Assembly (NCBI RefSeq): GCF_001718835.1
Contig: NZ_CP013444.1
Location: forward strand, 1,736,001 to 1,800,000
Reading direction: 5' to 3'
DNA: 64,000 bases
Origin: Burkholderia cepacia
GTDB lineage: Bacteria; Pseudomonadota; Gammaproteobacteria; Burkholderiales; Burkholderiaceae
Shown here in pieces: positions 34,064 through 43,650 of this stretch (its first letter is position 1; the number at the start of each line of letters is the position of its first letter). The notes under the pieces are model-generated. The model saw nothing but the letters and a program-made list of their open reading frames with translations, searched no databases and was not told where the DNA came from. Made by a program: the position numbers and the translations under genes.

Positions 34064-34465
34064 TCACTTCGCCGGCACCGGGCACGCGAGATCGCCTTCC
34101 TCGCACGACAGATAGCCCTTCAGCGTTTCGGTGCGCGCTTTCGTCAGATCGTCGAGGCAGGTCGACACGACCATCGGGTGGACGCTGCCACCCTCCGCGC
34201 CCGCGCTCGAGAAACCGCATTCGGCATCGCGGTACGCGATCCACGCACGCTGCGCGGAGACGAGCTTCTCCGCCAGCGGCCGGTTGGCCCGCACCCGCGC
34301 GGTGACGGCCTGGTAGGTCCGGTTCAGTTCCCCGTCCGATTTCCTGTACGCGCGATCGGCGCACGCACTCATCGACGCCTGGTCGGCGGCATTCGCGCAA
34401 TTCGCCTGCGCATGGGCATTCGCCGCCACCGCCAGCAGCAACAGCAAACCGGTCAAGACACGCAT
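34064..34465 (-). CDS. DUF1311/LprI-type secreted protein
   Basis: 133 residues with a signal peptide (MRVLTGLLLLLAVAANAHA, cut before QANC). The mature part has the family pattern of paired cysteines: CANAADQASMSACADRAYRK, then AQRAWIAYRDAECGF, and TCLDDLTKARTETLKGYL. DUF1311 members include LprI-like lysozyme inhibitors; activity here is unproven. GGAGC precedes the start at 34465. Confidence 0.87.
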   Translation of the reverse strand: MRVLTGLLLLLAVAANAHAQANCANAADQASMSACADRAYRKSDGELNRTYQAVTARVRANRPLAEKLVSAQRAWIAYRDAECGFSSAGAEGGSVHPMVVSTCLDDLTKARTETLKGYLSCEEGDLACPVPAK

Positions 34466-34790
34466 GGATGCTCCTTGTTGTTCGTTGAAGTCGTGGAACC
34501 CGGTGCCGGGCGGCCGCCCTGCCGCGCCTCGGAGCACGGCGCCGCGCGCCGGGCCGGCGCGGGTCGACGCGCTGCGGCCGCCTCGGCGCGGCGACACCGA
34601 TCGCGATGCTAGCGCACGAGCGCGCAATTGTCAGCCGCATAGTGCCGCGCTTGCATCTGCCCCTCGTCCGCCTACACCGGAAAACCGAAACCCCGTTTCG
34701 ATCCCGCTAGCGCATCCATTCCGCTCCCCGCAACTGCTGCATTCCTCGGCGCAATCCGCGTTCGCATCGTCGACACGCGCGCGACGTCGC

Positions 34791-34979
34791 GTCGGCTGCT
34801 GCTGGGCGCTGATGCTGCTGATGTTCGTGGTCGGCGCGGGCAGTCTCGGCTGGATGCTGGCGCTCGCGGCCGCGATGGCGATCGAGAAGAATGCCGCGTG
34901 GGAGCGCCGCGTCACCGCGCCGCTCGGCTTCGCGCTGCTCGGCGGCGCGGTGCTGATCGCCGCCGGGCATCTTCTGTGA
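34791..34979 (+). pseudogene. Remnant of a DUF2182 membrane protein
   Basis: Residues VGCCWALMLLMFVVGAGSLG and the following EKNAAWERRVTAPLGFALLG match the last third of DUF2182, a copper-related or metal-binding integral membrane family normally about 250 residues long. The upstream N-terminal two thirds are absent; the sequence before 34780 is unrelated and ends in other features. Probably a 5'-deleted gene; a short functional membrane peptide cannot be excluded. The downstream DMT transporter starts 13 bases after it. Confidence 0.6.
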
Positions 34980-34991
34980 GGTTAGGCCGCG

Positions 34992-35912
34992 ATGCTCCCG
35001 CTCGTCACGTCCGGTTCCGTCGAGCGCCTGCGGCCGGCCGCGCGCACCGTGCTGCTGACGGCCGTCGCGATGCTCGCGTTCGCATCGAATTCGCTGCTGT
35101 GCCGGCTCGCGCTGCAGGCCGGACGGATCGACGCGGCCAGCTTCGGCAGCCTGCGTCTCGTATCCGGCGCACTGATGCTCGCGATCGTCGTCCGCGCAGG
35201 CGCCGGCCGGCCGCCGCCGCGCGCGGACTGGCTGGCCGCGGCGATGCTGTTCGTGTACGTCGCGTGCTTCTCGTTTGCGTATCTGACCGTCAGCGCGGCC
35301 ACCGGCGCGCTGATCCTGTTCGGCGCGGTGCAGCTGACGATGTTCGCGGCCGGCCTGCACGCCGGCGAGCGGTTCACCGCGCCGGGCTGGGTCGGGATGG
35401 CCGCCGCGGTCGCGGGGCTGCTGTACCTCGTGTCGCCCGGCGTGTCCGCGCCGACGCCGCGCGGCGCCGCGCTGATGACGGCCGCGGGCATCGCATGGGG
35501 AATCTATTCGGTACGCGGCCGTCGGCCCGTCGATCCGGTCGCGGCGACCGCCGGCAATTTCCTGCGCGCCGCGCCGATGGCGCTGGCCTTGAGCGCGGTG
35601 TTCGCCGGGCGTTTTCATCCGACGACGCGCGGCGCGCTGCTCGCGGTCGCGTCGGGCGCGCTGACGTCCGGCATCGGTTACGTGGTCTGGTATGCGGCGT
35701 TGAAACACCTCGCCGCGATGCGCGCGGCGGCGGTTCAACTGTCGGTGCCGCCGATCGCCGCGTGCGGCGCCGTGCTGTTCCTGTCGGAACAGCCGACCTG
35801 GCGGCTCGCGCTCGCATCGGCCGCGATCCTCGGCGGCATCGCGCTCGTGCTCGCCAGCCGCGCGCACGGGAAAACCGCGCCGCAGGCGCAGCGTCCGCCC
35901 GACACGCGGTAA
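34992..35912 (+). CDS. EamA-family DMT transporter
   Basis: 306 residues with ten predicted transmembrane helices in two EamA repeats: SLLCRLALQAGRIDAASFGS and RLVSGALMLAIVV in the first, AGIAWGIYSVRGRRPVDPVA and SGIGYVVWYAALKHLAAMRA in the second, ending LSEQPTWRLALASAAILGG. Members export amino acids, nucleotides or drugs; substrate unknown. Short gap to the DUF2182 remnant suggests an older operon. A strong terminator follows at 35943-35974. Confidence 0.92.
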   Translation: MLPLVTSGSVERLRPAARTVLLTAVAMLAFASNSLLCRLALQAGRIDAASFGSLRLVSGALMLAIVVRAGAGRPPPRADWLAAAMLFVYVACFSFAYLTVSAATGALILFGAVQLTMFAAGLHAGERFTAPGWVGMAAAVAGLLYLVSPGVSAPTPRGAALMTAAGIAWGIYSVRGRRPVDPVAATAGNFLRAAPMALALSAVFAGRFHPTTRGALLAVASGALTSGIGYVVWYAALKHLAAMRAAAVQLSVPPIAACGAVLFLSEQPTWRLALASAAILGGIALVLASRAHGKTAPQAQRPPDTR

Positions 35913-35942
35913 TGAACGCCGGGCGCGGCCCCCTTTACGTGA

Positions 35943-35974
35943 GAAAGCCCGCACCGAACCGAGTGCGGGCTTTC
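35943..35974. terminator. Bidirectional terminator
   Basis: Arms gaaagcccgcac and gtgcgggctttc, 12 bases, loop of eight. The A-run and T-run at the ends allow it to serve both the DMT transporter (plus) and the convergent DUF4148 gene (minus). Confidence 0.85.
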
Positions 35975-36015
35975 CGTCATTCCGGGGCGATCCGACCGCC
36001 CTCGCGGGCGCCGGT

Positions 36016-36342
36016 TCAGCGGCCGCGGTAGACCGACGACGTGTCGCCGGACACCGGCACGACCACGCGCTGGCCGGCTTGCGACGCTGCGGCAGCATTC
36101 GCGCCGTAGCCCGTCGTATCGGCCTGCGCGCCCGGGTTGCGGGCGGCGGCGATCTTTGCCTGCGCGGCCTGGATATTTTCCGGGTAGTTGATCCAGTCGT
36201 TCGGGTTGTAGCCGGCCTTTTCGAGCTGGACCAGTTCGGCGCGCACTTGCGCGCGCGTCAGCGGCTGCTGGCTCTGGGCGAACGAAACGACCGGTGCGGC
36301 CACCAGGGCGGCCAGTGCAACTGCCTTGATCAGCGATTTCAT
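36016..36342 (-). CDS. DUF4148 family secreted protein
   Basis: 108 residues. Signal peptide MKSLIKAVALAALVAAPVVS then FAQ; the mature part has the family core LTRAQVRAELVQLEKAGYNP and DWINYPENIQAAQAKIAA. DUF4148 proteins are short Burkholderiaceae exported proteins without assigned role. A second member lies at 58956-59258, with the same core (TRAQVLQELIDLESVGYNP). GGAGG is present upstream of the ATG. Confidence 0.88.
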   Translation of the reverse strand: MKSLIKAVALAALVAAPVVSFAQSQQPLTRAQVRAELVQLEKAGYNPNDWINYPENIQAAQAKIAAARNPGAQADTTGYGANAAAASQAGQRVVVPVSGDTSSVYRGR

Positions 36343-36564
36343 GATTTGGAACCTCCGAGATTGTTTTCAAACGCATCGGACTCATGGTTCGGTGCGGATG
36401 AGTGGAAGTCTAGGAGCCCCCACAATCAGGGTAAATACTTAAATCACGAATTCACTGTTGACGGAAAACATACAATCACCGTCTGCCCAGCCAATTAATC
36501 AGATGATTATCGAGCTGGCGGCAACGAATGTCCCGCACAAAACGAGCGCGGGACGCGACGTCAT

Positions 36565-37470
36565 TCAATTCACCCCGCCCAATTCCGCCGACGCCATCAG
36601 CCGGTCGAACAGCAACGCCTTGAGGCGCACGACATTGGCCGCCTCGATGTCGTCGCCATACGCGACGTGATGCAGCACGAGTTGCGGCGCGGCCGGGTCG
36701 GCGTGCGTGTGGCGCACCGTGCCGTCCAGTGTCAGCAACGCAACATTGCCGCCAACCTCGTAAGGCAGCCGGATCCGCAGCGGCTCGCCCGCCGCGGCGA
36801 TCGTCCGGCTCGCCGCCACCGACAGCCCGCTCACGCTGATGTCGCGAACGATCCCGAAGCTCCCCACACCGTCCTGCCCGCTGCAGCAGCGGGCCGCGAG
36901 CCGCGCCGGCACGCGCGGCTCCGCGCGCACCCGCAGGCATTCGATGAAGCCCGGCGGCGACAGGGCCATGAACGGCACCGGGCCGGGCTGCACCATGTCG
37001 ACGGTCGCCGCGAAGCGGTACGCCGCGGCACGCCCGATCACGATCGCCTCGACGCCGTCGCCCGGCCTGAATTCAAGCGCCGTCGCATGCTGAGGCTCGA
37101 TGAGCAGCGACTGCGACGCCCGCTGGCCGATCAGCCGGCAGCGCAGCATCGCGCGCGTCGCGCCGACCCGCCGCCGCAGGCCGATCGGCGCGCCCATCCA
37201 CAGGCCCATGTGCGCGACCGACGGCACGTCGCCTTTCGGCGGTTCCGCCGGGGCGGCTGCTGGGGCCAAGCCGGCCACGCCCAGGCCGGCCGCGTCTCTT
37301 CTCGCTGGCTGGAAATGGTCGAACAGGAACGCATGCTGCGCGGCATCGTGCAGCGTCGTGCCCGCAGGCAGCAGCGCGGCGCCGTCGGCATCGTAGAGAT
37401 CGAAGCCGAGCGGCGCGCCGGCCAGGAAATCGTCGTGCTCGAGCGCGACGAAATTGTAAGAAGTGCGCAT
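36565..37470 (-). CDS. PilZ-domain flagellar brake-like protein (YcgR-like)
   Basis: 301 residues. An N-terminal part with DFLAGAPLGFDLYDADGAAL and a YcgR-N-like barrel (LEFRPGDGVEAIVIGRAAAY) precedes a C-terminal PilZ domain, in which EPRVPARLAARC supplies the RxxxR and DISVSGLSV the D/NxSxxG of c-di-GMP binding. It should slow or reverse motility when c-di-GMP rises. An additional segment (AAPAEPPKGDVPSVAHMGLW) between the domains is unusual. No flagellar genes nearby. Confidence 0.85.
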   Translation of the reverse strand: MRTSYNFVALEHDDFLAGAPLGFDLYDADGAALLPAGTTLHDAAQHAFLFDHFQPARRDAAGLGVAGLAPAAAPAEPPKGDVPSVAHMGLWMGAPIGLRRRVGATRAMLRCRLIGQRASQSLLIEPQHATALEFRPGDGVEAIVIGRAAAYRFAATVDMVQPGPVPFMALSPPGFIECLRVRAEPRVPARLAARCCSGQDGVGSFGIVRDISVSGLSVAASRTIAAAGEPLRIRLPYEVGGNVALLTLDGTVRHTHADPAAPQLVLHHVAYGDDIEAANVVRLKALLFDRLMASAELGGVN

Positions 37471-37560
37471 CGGGGGGACGCGGACGAGCCGCGCGAGGCT
37501 GTCGTGATGGCGGTATTACGGCAGCCTGCGCGAAACCTGAATCGGAGGATTACCCGGGGA

Positions 37561-40139
37561 TCACTCCGCGCCGCTCGCCCCGGCGGGCGCTTGCGTGTCG
37601 GGCGCAGCCGGCGCGGGAGCCGGCGACGGTGACGCCGGAGACGTCGGTGCGGCCGGCGACGCGCCGTTGCTGCCGCCGCCCGCCCCGTTCGACGGCGCCT
37701 GCGGCGCACTGGCGGCGCTGCCCGCCAGCGCTGCCGCCGACGCGGCCACTTCGGATGCCGGTACCCATTCCTCGACGATGCCGCCGGACGCGGCTTCCTG
37801 CGCGGACGCCTCCGACGCCGCACTCGCCTCCGGCTCGGCCGGCTGCGGCGCACGCGGCGCCTTCGGTGCAGGCGGCGGCGTCTTCGTGTCGGACTTGAAC
37901 CAGCCGCCGAACAGGCCCGTCATCCGATCCTGCAGCGATTCGAGCCAGTCCGGCGCGGGCTCGGTATCGAACTTCGCCTTGCCGTCGATCAGCCGCGCGC
38001 GCTGCGCACGCTGGAAGAAATCGCCGACGATCGGCAGCGCGCTGTGCGCGCCCTGCCCCCAGTAATCGCTGCGCAACGTCACGCGGCCGTCGTCGAAACC
38101 GACCCACGCGCCGGCAACGAGGCCGGGCTGCATCAGGATGAACCAGCCGTCCGCGTTGTCCTGCGTCGTGCCCGTCTTGCCGGCCACGTCGCCGCGGATT
38201 CCGAAGCGCGTGCGGATGCTCGTGCCGGTGCCGCGGTCACGACGTCGCGCATCACGCTGAGCAGCGTCTTGTCGGTTTCGGCGTCGAGCGCGCGCTCGGG
38301 CGGGGCCGGCGCGTATTCGGCGAGCACGTCGCCCTGGCGGTTCTCGATGCGCGTCACCATCTGCGGCTCGACGTACAGCCCGCCGTTGGCGATCGTCGCG
38401 TACGACGCGACCATCTCCTTCAGCGTGACCGGGCTCGTGCCGAGCGCGAGCGACGGCACGCGTTCGAGCGGGCTTTCCCGCACGCCCATCGCGTAGGCAA
38501 GCCGCGCGACCTTCGCGGGCCCGACCTTCTCCATCACCTGCGCGGTGATCCGGTTGCGCGACAGCGCGACCGCGTCGCGCAGCGTCATCGGCTTGCCCGT
38601 CGGCGGCACGTCGTCGTTCGGCCGCCAGATCTCGCCGCCCTTCAACGGGATCTCGACCGGCTGGTCGATGAACGTGTCGTCCGGCTTCATCCCGTTCGCG
38701 AACGCGACGCCATAGACGAACGGCTTGAACGTCGAGCCCGGCTGGCGCCGCGCCTGCGCGACGTGGTCGAACGGCTCGTGGGTGAAGTCGCGGCTGCCGA
38801 CCCACGCGCGGATCTGCCCGTTGCGCGGATCGATCGCGAGGAAGCCGGCCTGCACGTCGGTCTTGGTCTTGCACAGCGCACGCATGAAGCCGCGGTCGGC
38901 CGCGAGCAGCTTCATCGCGGCCGCGTCGTCCTTGCCGGCGTCCTGCGCGGCCTTGTACTCGGGCGACTCGCGCATGAAGGCGCGGAATACCTCGTTGTCG
39001 GTGCCGCAGCCGTCGCGGCCGCTCCACGCGTTGTTCGCGATCCCCTGCAGCTGGTTGCCCTGCAGCGTGAGCGCCTGCGTCGCCATCTGCTGCAGCCGCG
39101 AGTCGATCGTCGTGCGCACGATCAGCCCGTCCGCGTAGATGTTGTAGTCGTTGCGGTCGGCCCACGCGATCAGCCATTTGCGCAGTTGCTGCGCGAAATG
39201 CGGCGCCGGCCCCGGCGGCTCCTTCTGGCGCTCGAAATCGATCCGCAACGGCCGGCGCTGCAATTGCGCGAACTGCGCCGGTGACAGCCTGCCGTACTTC
39301 ACCATCTGGCCGAGCACCGTATTGCGCCGCTGCAGCGCGCGTTCGGGGTTCAGCACCGGGTTGTAGTAGCTGTTGCCCTTCAGCATCCCGACGAGCGTCG
39401 CGCTGTCGAGCACGTCGAGCTCGTCGGCGGACTTGTCGAAATAGGTGCGCGCGGCCATCTCGACGCCGTACGCGTTGTACAGGAACGGCACCGTGTTCAG
39501 GTAGGTCTCGAGGATCTGGTCCTTGCTGTAGACGGCCTCGATCTTCAGCGCGGTGATCGCCTCCTTCACCTTGCGCGTGAGCGTCGGCGCTCGGCCGATC
39601 TCGTCCGGGTACAGGTTGCGCGCGAGCTGCTGCGTGATCGTCGAGCCGCCCTGGCGGCTGCCCGAGAACGTATGGAGCGCGGCCGACGCCGTGCGCTTCC
39701 AGTCGAGGCCGTGGTGCTCGTAGAAGCGGTGATCCTCGGTCGCGATCAGTGCGTCGACCATGTGCGGCGAGATCTGCTTGAGCGGCACCCATTCCCGGTT
39801 CGACGGCTTGAATTCGGCCAGCAGCTTGCCGTCGGCGGACAGCACCTGCGCGGGCTGGTCGACGCGCGCCTTGCGGATGTCGCCGATGCCCGGCGTGAAC
39901 GGAATGAGCACGACCACGTACGCCGCGAACAGCGCCGGCACGGCGGCGCCCGCGAGCAGCACGCCGCGGCGCGTCGGATGACGCAGGTGCAGCCAGGCGG
40001 CGGCGAGGAGACGCTTGAGCAACGCGGCGGCGGCAGCCGCGACGGGTTGGGCGCGCGCGACCCATCTGGCACAAAAGTCACGCACTGACGACACGTTTCG
40101 GCGATTCACGCGGGTGGAGCTCGGCTGAAAAGGCTGCAT
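37561..40139 (-). pseudogene. Class A penicillin-binding protein (PBP1A type) with a frameshift near 38236
   Basis: A transglycosylase-transpeptidase of about 860 residues that would polymerise and crosslink peptidoglycan. Residues up to 640 read in one frame: membrane anchor (GVLLAGAAVPALFAAYVVVL), GT51 with IATEDHRFYEHHGLDW and GSTITQQLARNLYPDE, transpeptidase nucleophile GSTFKPFVYG and the SRN motif. After DVVT the frame breaks; KTGTTQDNADGW and the Pro/Ala-rich tail are in another frame. Minus-strand GTGACCGCGGC reads correctly if one C is added (GTGACCCGCGGC), so a single-base deletion explains it. Either a true null allele or a sequencing error in a C run; the rest is undecayed. The total length, 2579 bases, is one short of a multiple of three. 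Confidence 0.85.
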
Positions 40140-40223
40140 CGTACCAAACTCGCGCGGCCCGCCGTCCGGCGGACGGCGCAGCGCCTCGGCGGCGCTCGTT
40201 CGCGCGCCGGCCGCCGGGCCGGC

Positions 40224-40248
40224 GACGCGCGCAAAAAAAGCGCGCGTC
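40224..40248 (-). terminator. Hairpin with homopolymer loop downstream of the hydroxyproline dehydratase gene
   Basis: gacgcgcgc-aaaaaaa-gcgcgcgtc: perfect 9-base arms around an A7 loop (T7 on the minus strand). It follows the stop at 40322 by about 75 bases. The T-run sits in the loop, not after the stem, so termination strength is doubtful. Confidence 0.35.
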
Positions 40249-40321
40249 CGGCAACCGGAACCGCGCGCCAAGCCTGGTACTGCAACCGGTTCGACCCGTG
40301 CCCGGCAGCCGGGCTGCGCGC

Positions 40322-41329
40322 TCAGCGCACGAGAAAACCGTAGGTCAGCGGATCGCGTTCGTCGACGATCCAGTTCGCGAACCCGCAGATATGCGCGCTG
40401 CCTTCCACTTCCGGAATCACGGCCGGCATCCCGCCGACCGTCGTTTCGCGCAGCACGCGCCCCTTGAAGACCGTGCCGACGATCGATTCGTTGACGAGCG
40501 TGTCGCCGGCCGCGAGCAACCCGCGCAGGTAGAGCTGCGCGACCCGGCCGCCGGTGCCGGAGCCCGTCGGCGAGCGGTCGACCTCGCGATCCGCGAACAC
40601 GCAGCAGTTCGCCTGTGTCGAGCCCGGATGGCGCGGCGCGTTCGCGATGATCGTGCCGTAGATGTGGTTGATCTCCGGGATTTCCGGATGCACGACCGGG
40701 TACTTCGCGTTCGCGGCGGCCTTCGCTTCCGCGCCGAAGCGGATCAGCCTTTCCACTGCCGCTTCGCGCACCGGCAGGTCGAACGGCGCGCCGTCGACGT
40801 AGAAGTAGAACGCGCCGCCGTACGCGATGTCGCCGGTCACGGTGCCGAACGACGGGGTCTCGACCGACACGTCGCGTTGCCAGATGAACGACGGCACGTT
40901 GACGAAGCGCACCGGCCCCGCATGCTCGCCGTCCCACTTCACGAATGCCTCGATGAAGCCGCACGGCGCGTCGATGCCGACCCGCGTTTCCGGCACCGTG
41001 CGCTGCACCCAGCCGAGCTCGACGGCGGCGGTCGACAGCGCGATCACGCCGTGTCCGCAATGGTCGCTGTAGCCTTCGTTGTGCACGAAGATCACGCCGA
41101 AATCGGCATTCGGCGACACCGGCTCGGTGAGGTAGCCGCCGTACATGTCGGCGTGGCCGCGCGGTTCGAACATCAGCGCGCGGCGGATCTCGTCGGCGTT
41201 CTCCTTGAGCCACGCGCGGCGCTGGACGATCGTGTCGCCCGGCAGTCTCGGCAGCCCGCTCGTGACGATGCGGAATGCTTCGCCGCCCGTATGCACTTCG
41301 ACGGTGGAAAGGGATCGGGAAATTTTCAT
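40322..41329 (-). CDS. Trans-3-hydroxy-L-proline dehydratase (proline racemase family)
   Basis: 335 residues. Converts trans-3-hydroxy-L-proline to delta1-pyrroline-2-carboxylate. The family normally has two catalytic cysteines; here the first is kept (Cys91, SDHCGHG) while the second site reads SPTGSGT with Thr255, the Cys/Thr pair that marks the dehydratase and not the 4-hydroxyproline epimerase or proline racemase. Starts MKISRSLSTVEVHTGGEAF. The reductase for its product is encoded at 43651-44586, with a binding protein and a GntR regulator between, which supports the call. Confidence 0.88.
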   Translation of the reverse strand: MKISRSLSTVEVHTGGEAFRIVTSGLPRLPGDTIVQRRAWLKENADEIRRALMFEPRGHADMYGGYLTEPVSPNADFGVIFVHNEGYSDHCGHGVIALSTAAVELGWVQRTVPETRVGIDAPCGFIEAFVKWDGEHAGPVRFVNVPSFIWQRDVSVETPSFGTVTGDIAYGGAFYFYVDGAPFDLPVREAAVERLIRFGAEAKAAANAKYPVVHPEIPEINHIYGTIIANAPRHPGSTQANCCVFADREVDRSPTGSGTGGRVAQLYLRGLLAAGDTLVNESIVGTVFKGRVLRETTVGGMPAVIPEVEGSAHICGFANWIVDERDPLTYGFLVR

Positions 41330-41410
41330 CGGTTGCTCAGGGGATTTGAATCGGAAACGCGGCCGCGGCCGGCGCGCACGCCGGGCGCGCGAGCCGCTCG
41401 AGCGCGTCAA

Positions 41411-42532
41411 TCAATTGCCGTACGGCTCCGGCAGGCCGTTGCGGATCACATAGACGGTTGTCGGCGCGCCCTTCAGGTCGCCGTTCGCGTCGAACGAATA
41501 GGTGCCCGCGACGCCCGCGTAGTTCGACTTCGCGAGCTGCGCGATCAGCTTCGCCTTGTCGGTGGTCGTGCCGGCCTTGACCATCGCGTCGGCGAGCAGC
41601 TTCATCCCGTCGTAGTAGTTCACGCCGTAGACCTGCGTATCGGTGTGGTACGTGTCGTGGTACTTCTTCAGGAATTCGCGGCCGGCCGCCGTCTTCTCGA
41701 GCGCGACGCCGCCCTGCGCGCAGTAGACGATCGATGCCGCGTCGCCCGCGACCTTGCCCATGTCGGCGGAGCAGATGCCGTCGCCGCCGAGCAGCTTCGC
41801 GCGCAGGCCGCGCTGCTTCATCTGCTTGGCCATCGGCGCGCCCTGTGCCGCATAGCCGCCGAGGAAGATCACGTCGGGGTTGCTGGCCTTGATCTTGGTG
41901 AGGATGCCGAGGAAATCGGTGGCCGACGAATTCGTGAATTCCTGGTCGACGATCCTGATCCCGTTCGCCTTCGCGACGTTCATGAACTGCTCGGCGACGC
42001 CCTGCCCGTACGCGGTGCGATCGTCGATCACGGCGGCCGTTTTCGCGTTCAGCGTCTTCGCGGCGAACGTGGCCATCGTGCCGCCGAGCTGCTCGTCGCT
42101 CGCGCCGATCCGGAAGATGTTCCTGAAGCCCTGCCTGGTCAGCGCCGGGTTCGATGCGACCGGCAGCATCGGCACGCCGGCATTCGAGTACACGCGCGAT
42201 GCGGGAATCGCGACGCCCGAGTTGTACGGGCCGAGCACCGCGACGACACCCTTGTCGACGAGGTTCTGCGCCACCTGCACGCCCGCTTTCGGGTCGGCCT
42301 GGTCGTCGTCGGAAACCAGTTTGAACGTGACGGTCTTGCCGGCGACCTTGATGCCGGCCTTGTTGAGTTCGTCGACGGCCAGGCGCGCGCCGTTTTCATT
42401 GTCCTTGCCGTTCGCGGCCTGCGGGCCGGTCAGCGGCGCCGAATGGCCGATCATCACGACTTCCTGCGCGTGCGCGGAAGTCAGCGCGCCGGCGGCGATG
42501 GCCACCGAGAGCGCAGTAACGAGGTGTCGCAT
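41411..42532 (-). CDS. Periplasmic substrate-binding protein, LivJ/LivK type
   Basis: 373 residues with a signal peptide (MRHLVTALSVAIAAGALTSA then HAQ). The Leu/Ile/Val-binding fold is evident from VVMIGHSAPLTGPQAANGKD, VVAVLGPYNSGVAIPASRVY and DVIFLGGYAAQGAPMAKQMK. No permease or ATPase genes are adjacent, so it must use a transporter coded elsewhere. Sitting between the dehydratase and GntR genes, it probably binds hydroxyproline or a similar amino acid; this is inference. Transcription is likely controlled by the inverted repeats at 42544-42637. Confidence 0.9.
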   Translation of the reverse strand: MRHLVTALSVAIAAGALTSAHAQEVVMIGHSAPLTGPQAANGKDNENGARLAVDELNKAGIKVAGKTVTFKLVSDDDQADPKAGVQVAQNLVDKGVVAVLGPYNSGVAIPASRVYSNAGVPMLPVASNPALTRQGFRNIFRIGASDEQLGGTMATFAAKTLNAKTAAVIDDRTAYGQGVAEQFMNVAKANGIRIVDQEFTNSSATDFLGILTKIKASNPDVIFLGGYAAQGAPMAKQMKQRGLRAKLLGGDGICSADMGKVAGDAASIVYCAQGGVALEKTAAGREFLKKYHDTYHTDTQVYGVNYYDGMKLLADAMVKAGTTTDKAKLIAQLAKSNYAGVAGTYSFDANGDLKGAPTTVYVIRNGLPEPYGN

Positions 42533-42543
42533 GATGTCTCCTG

Positions 42544-42564
42544 ATTGGTTTTAGTCGAACCAAT
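42544..42564. promoter_or_regulatory. Inverted repeat, candidate operator
   Basis: attggtt-N7-aaccaat, perfect 7-base arms, 12 bases upstream of the binding-protein ATG. Probably where a GntR/FCD regulator would act on the promoter; the adjacent regulator is the obvious candidate. Confidence 0.45.
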
Positions 42565-42615
42565 GTAGGACACAACTGGTCATTATTCAAGCAGTTTAAA
42601 AAAGCGATCCCATCT

Positions 42616-42637
42616 TCTGGTCAAAAATCAGACCAGA
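42616..42637. promoter_or_regulatory. Second inverted repeat near the GntR gene end
   Basis: tctggtc-N8-gaccaga, perfect 7-base arms. Its half-site TGGTC resembles FCD-type GntR operators (TGGT...ACCA), though the spacer is long. It lies between the regulator stop (42670) and the binding-protein gene and could also be a weak terminator stem. Confidence 0.4.
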
Positions 42638-42669
42638 GCAACAGAGCAAAGACGCCCCGCTTGCCCCGC

Positions 42670-43407
42670 TTACTTCGGCGCGATATCGCGCCGCACGCGG
42701 CGGATGTGCTGTTCGACATAGAACGCCGCCGCATCGGCGTCGCCCGACACGATCGCCTCGTAGATCAGCCGATGCTCGGACACGTAGAGCCGGATCCGGC
42801 CCGCGTCGTAGATGCCGTCGTCCTTCAGCCGCTTCCACAGCGGCTGGTCCATCGTCTTCGCGACTTCGTCCGCGATCTTCACGATCAGCGGGTCGCCCGT
42901 CATCAACGCGAGTTGCCGGTGGAACAACCGGTCGCTCTCGTTCCACAGCGCCCGCTGATGCGGATCGTCTACGTCGGTAATGGTTTCCATCTGCGCCAGG
43001 TAGCGCTCGGCGACCGGGTCCGGCTTGCGATGCGCGGCCGCGAGGCGCGCGATCGCCGGCTCGAGGATCAACCGCACGTCGAGCGTCGACGTCGGGCTGA
43101 AATCGGCTTCGGACGCCTTGTGCGTGTCGCCGCGCTGCGCGAGCACGTCGAGCGGCGCCGCGACGACGTAGGTGCCCGAATTGCGCTTCGTGAACACGAG
43201 CCCTTCGTTCTGCAGCGCGCCGAGCGCTTCGCGCACGGCCGGCCGGCCGACCTGGAACAGCCCTGCGAGCTCGCGCTCGGACGGCAGCCGCGACTCGGCG
43301 GCGTAGCGCCCCGCGCGGATCTCGTCGCGGATCTTCTCGGCCACCTGCTCGTAGATCTGCAGCGGCCGGAAGCCGTTTTCGAGGATTTCGAGGCGCGCGG
43401 ACGACAT
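42670..43407 (-). CDS. GntR-family regulator, FadR/FCD subfamily
   Basis: 245 residues. Winged helix with QIYEQVAEKIRDEIRAGRYA and LPSERELAGLFQVGRPAVRE, then an all-helical FCD ligand domain with LDVRLILEPAIARLAA, FHRQLALMTGD and the metal-binding histidine of SEHRLIYEAIVSGD. FCD regulators sense organic or amino acids. Genes for hydroxyproline use flank it on both sides, so it probably represses them. Confidence 0.93.
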   Translation of the reverse strand: MSSARLEILENGFRPLQIYEQVAEKIRDEIRAGRYAAESRLPSERELAGLFQVGRPAVREALGALQNEGLVFTKRNSGTYVVAAPLDVLAQRGDTHKASEADFSPTSTLDVRLILEPAIARLAAAHRKPDPVAERYLAQMETITDVDDPHQRALWNESDRLFHRQLALMTGDPLIVKIADEVAKTMDQPLWKRLKDDGIYDAGRIRLYVSEHRLIYEAIVSGDADAAAFYVEQHIRRVRRDIAPK

Positions 43408-43525
43408 CGTGGGAGCTCCTGCCGGATGTTCGGGATCGTGGACGGGTTCGCACTATACCGGAGCGGGGCGCCGCCGCGCCCGCTTCTGGACAGATATTAG
43501 AACCAAAAGCACCCGGGCGTTTTAT

Positions 43526-43561
43526 TTTCCGGCTTGTCACCCCGCCGGAAATTGGTATAGA
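43526..43561 (+). promoter_or_regulatory. Promoter and operator candidate for the pyrroline-2-carboxylate reductase gene
   Basis: TTGTCA (43534-43539) and TATAGA (43556-43561) are 16 bases apart. A perfect inverted repeat TTTCCGGC-N10-GCCGGAAA (43526-43551) encloses the -35, as expected for a repressor site. Transcription would begin about 80 bases before the ATG. Confidence 0.5.
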
Positions 43562-43650
43562 TTCGATCCACACTGCCCGTCTCGCGGTATCCGGCAACCC
43601 AGCACCGGGCGCGCTGTCCGCCCGGCGTCCACGCTCAACCGACGCACACG

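Noticed and set aside
40298..42544. Long plus-strand frame across the dehydratase and binding-protein genes
   Set aside because: It spans two real genes and their gap in antisense, with no ribosome site and no domain.
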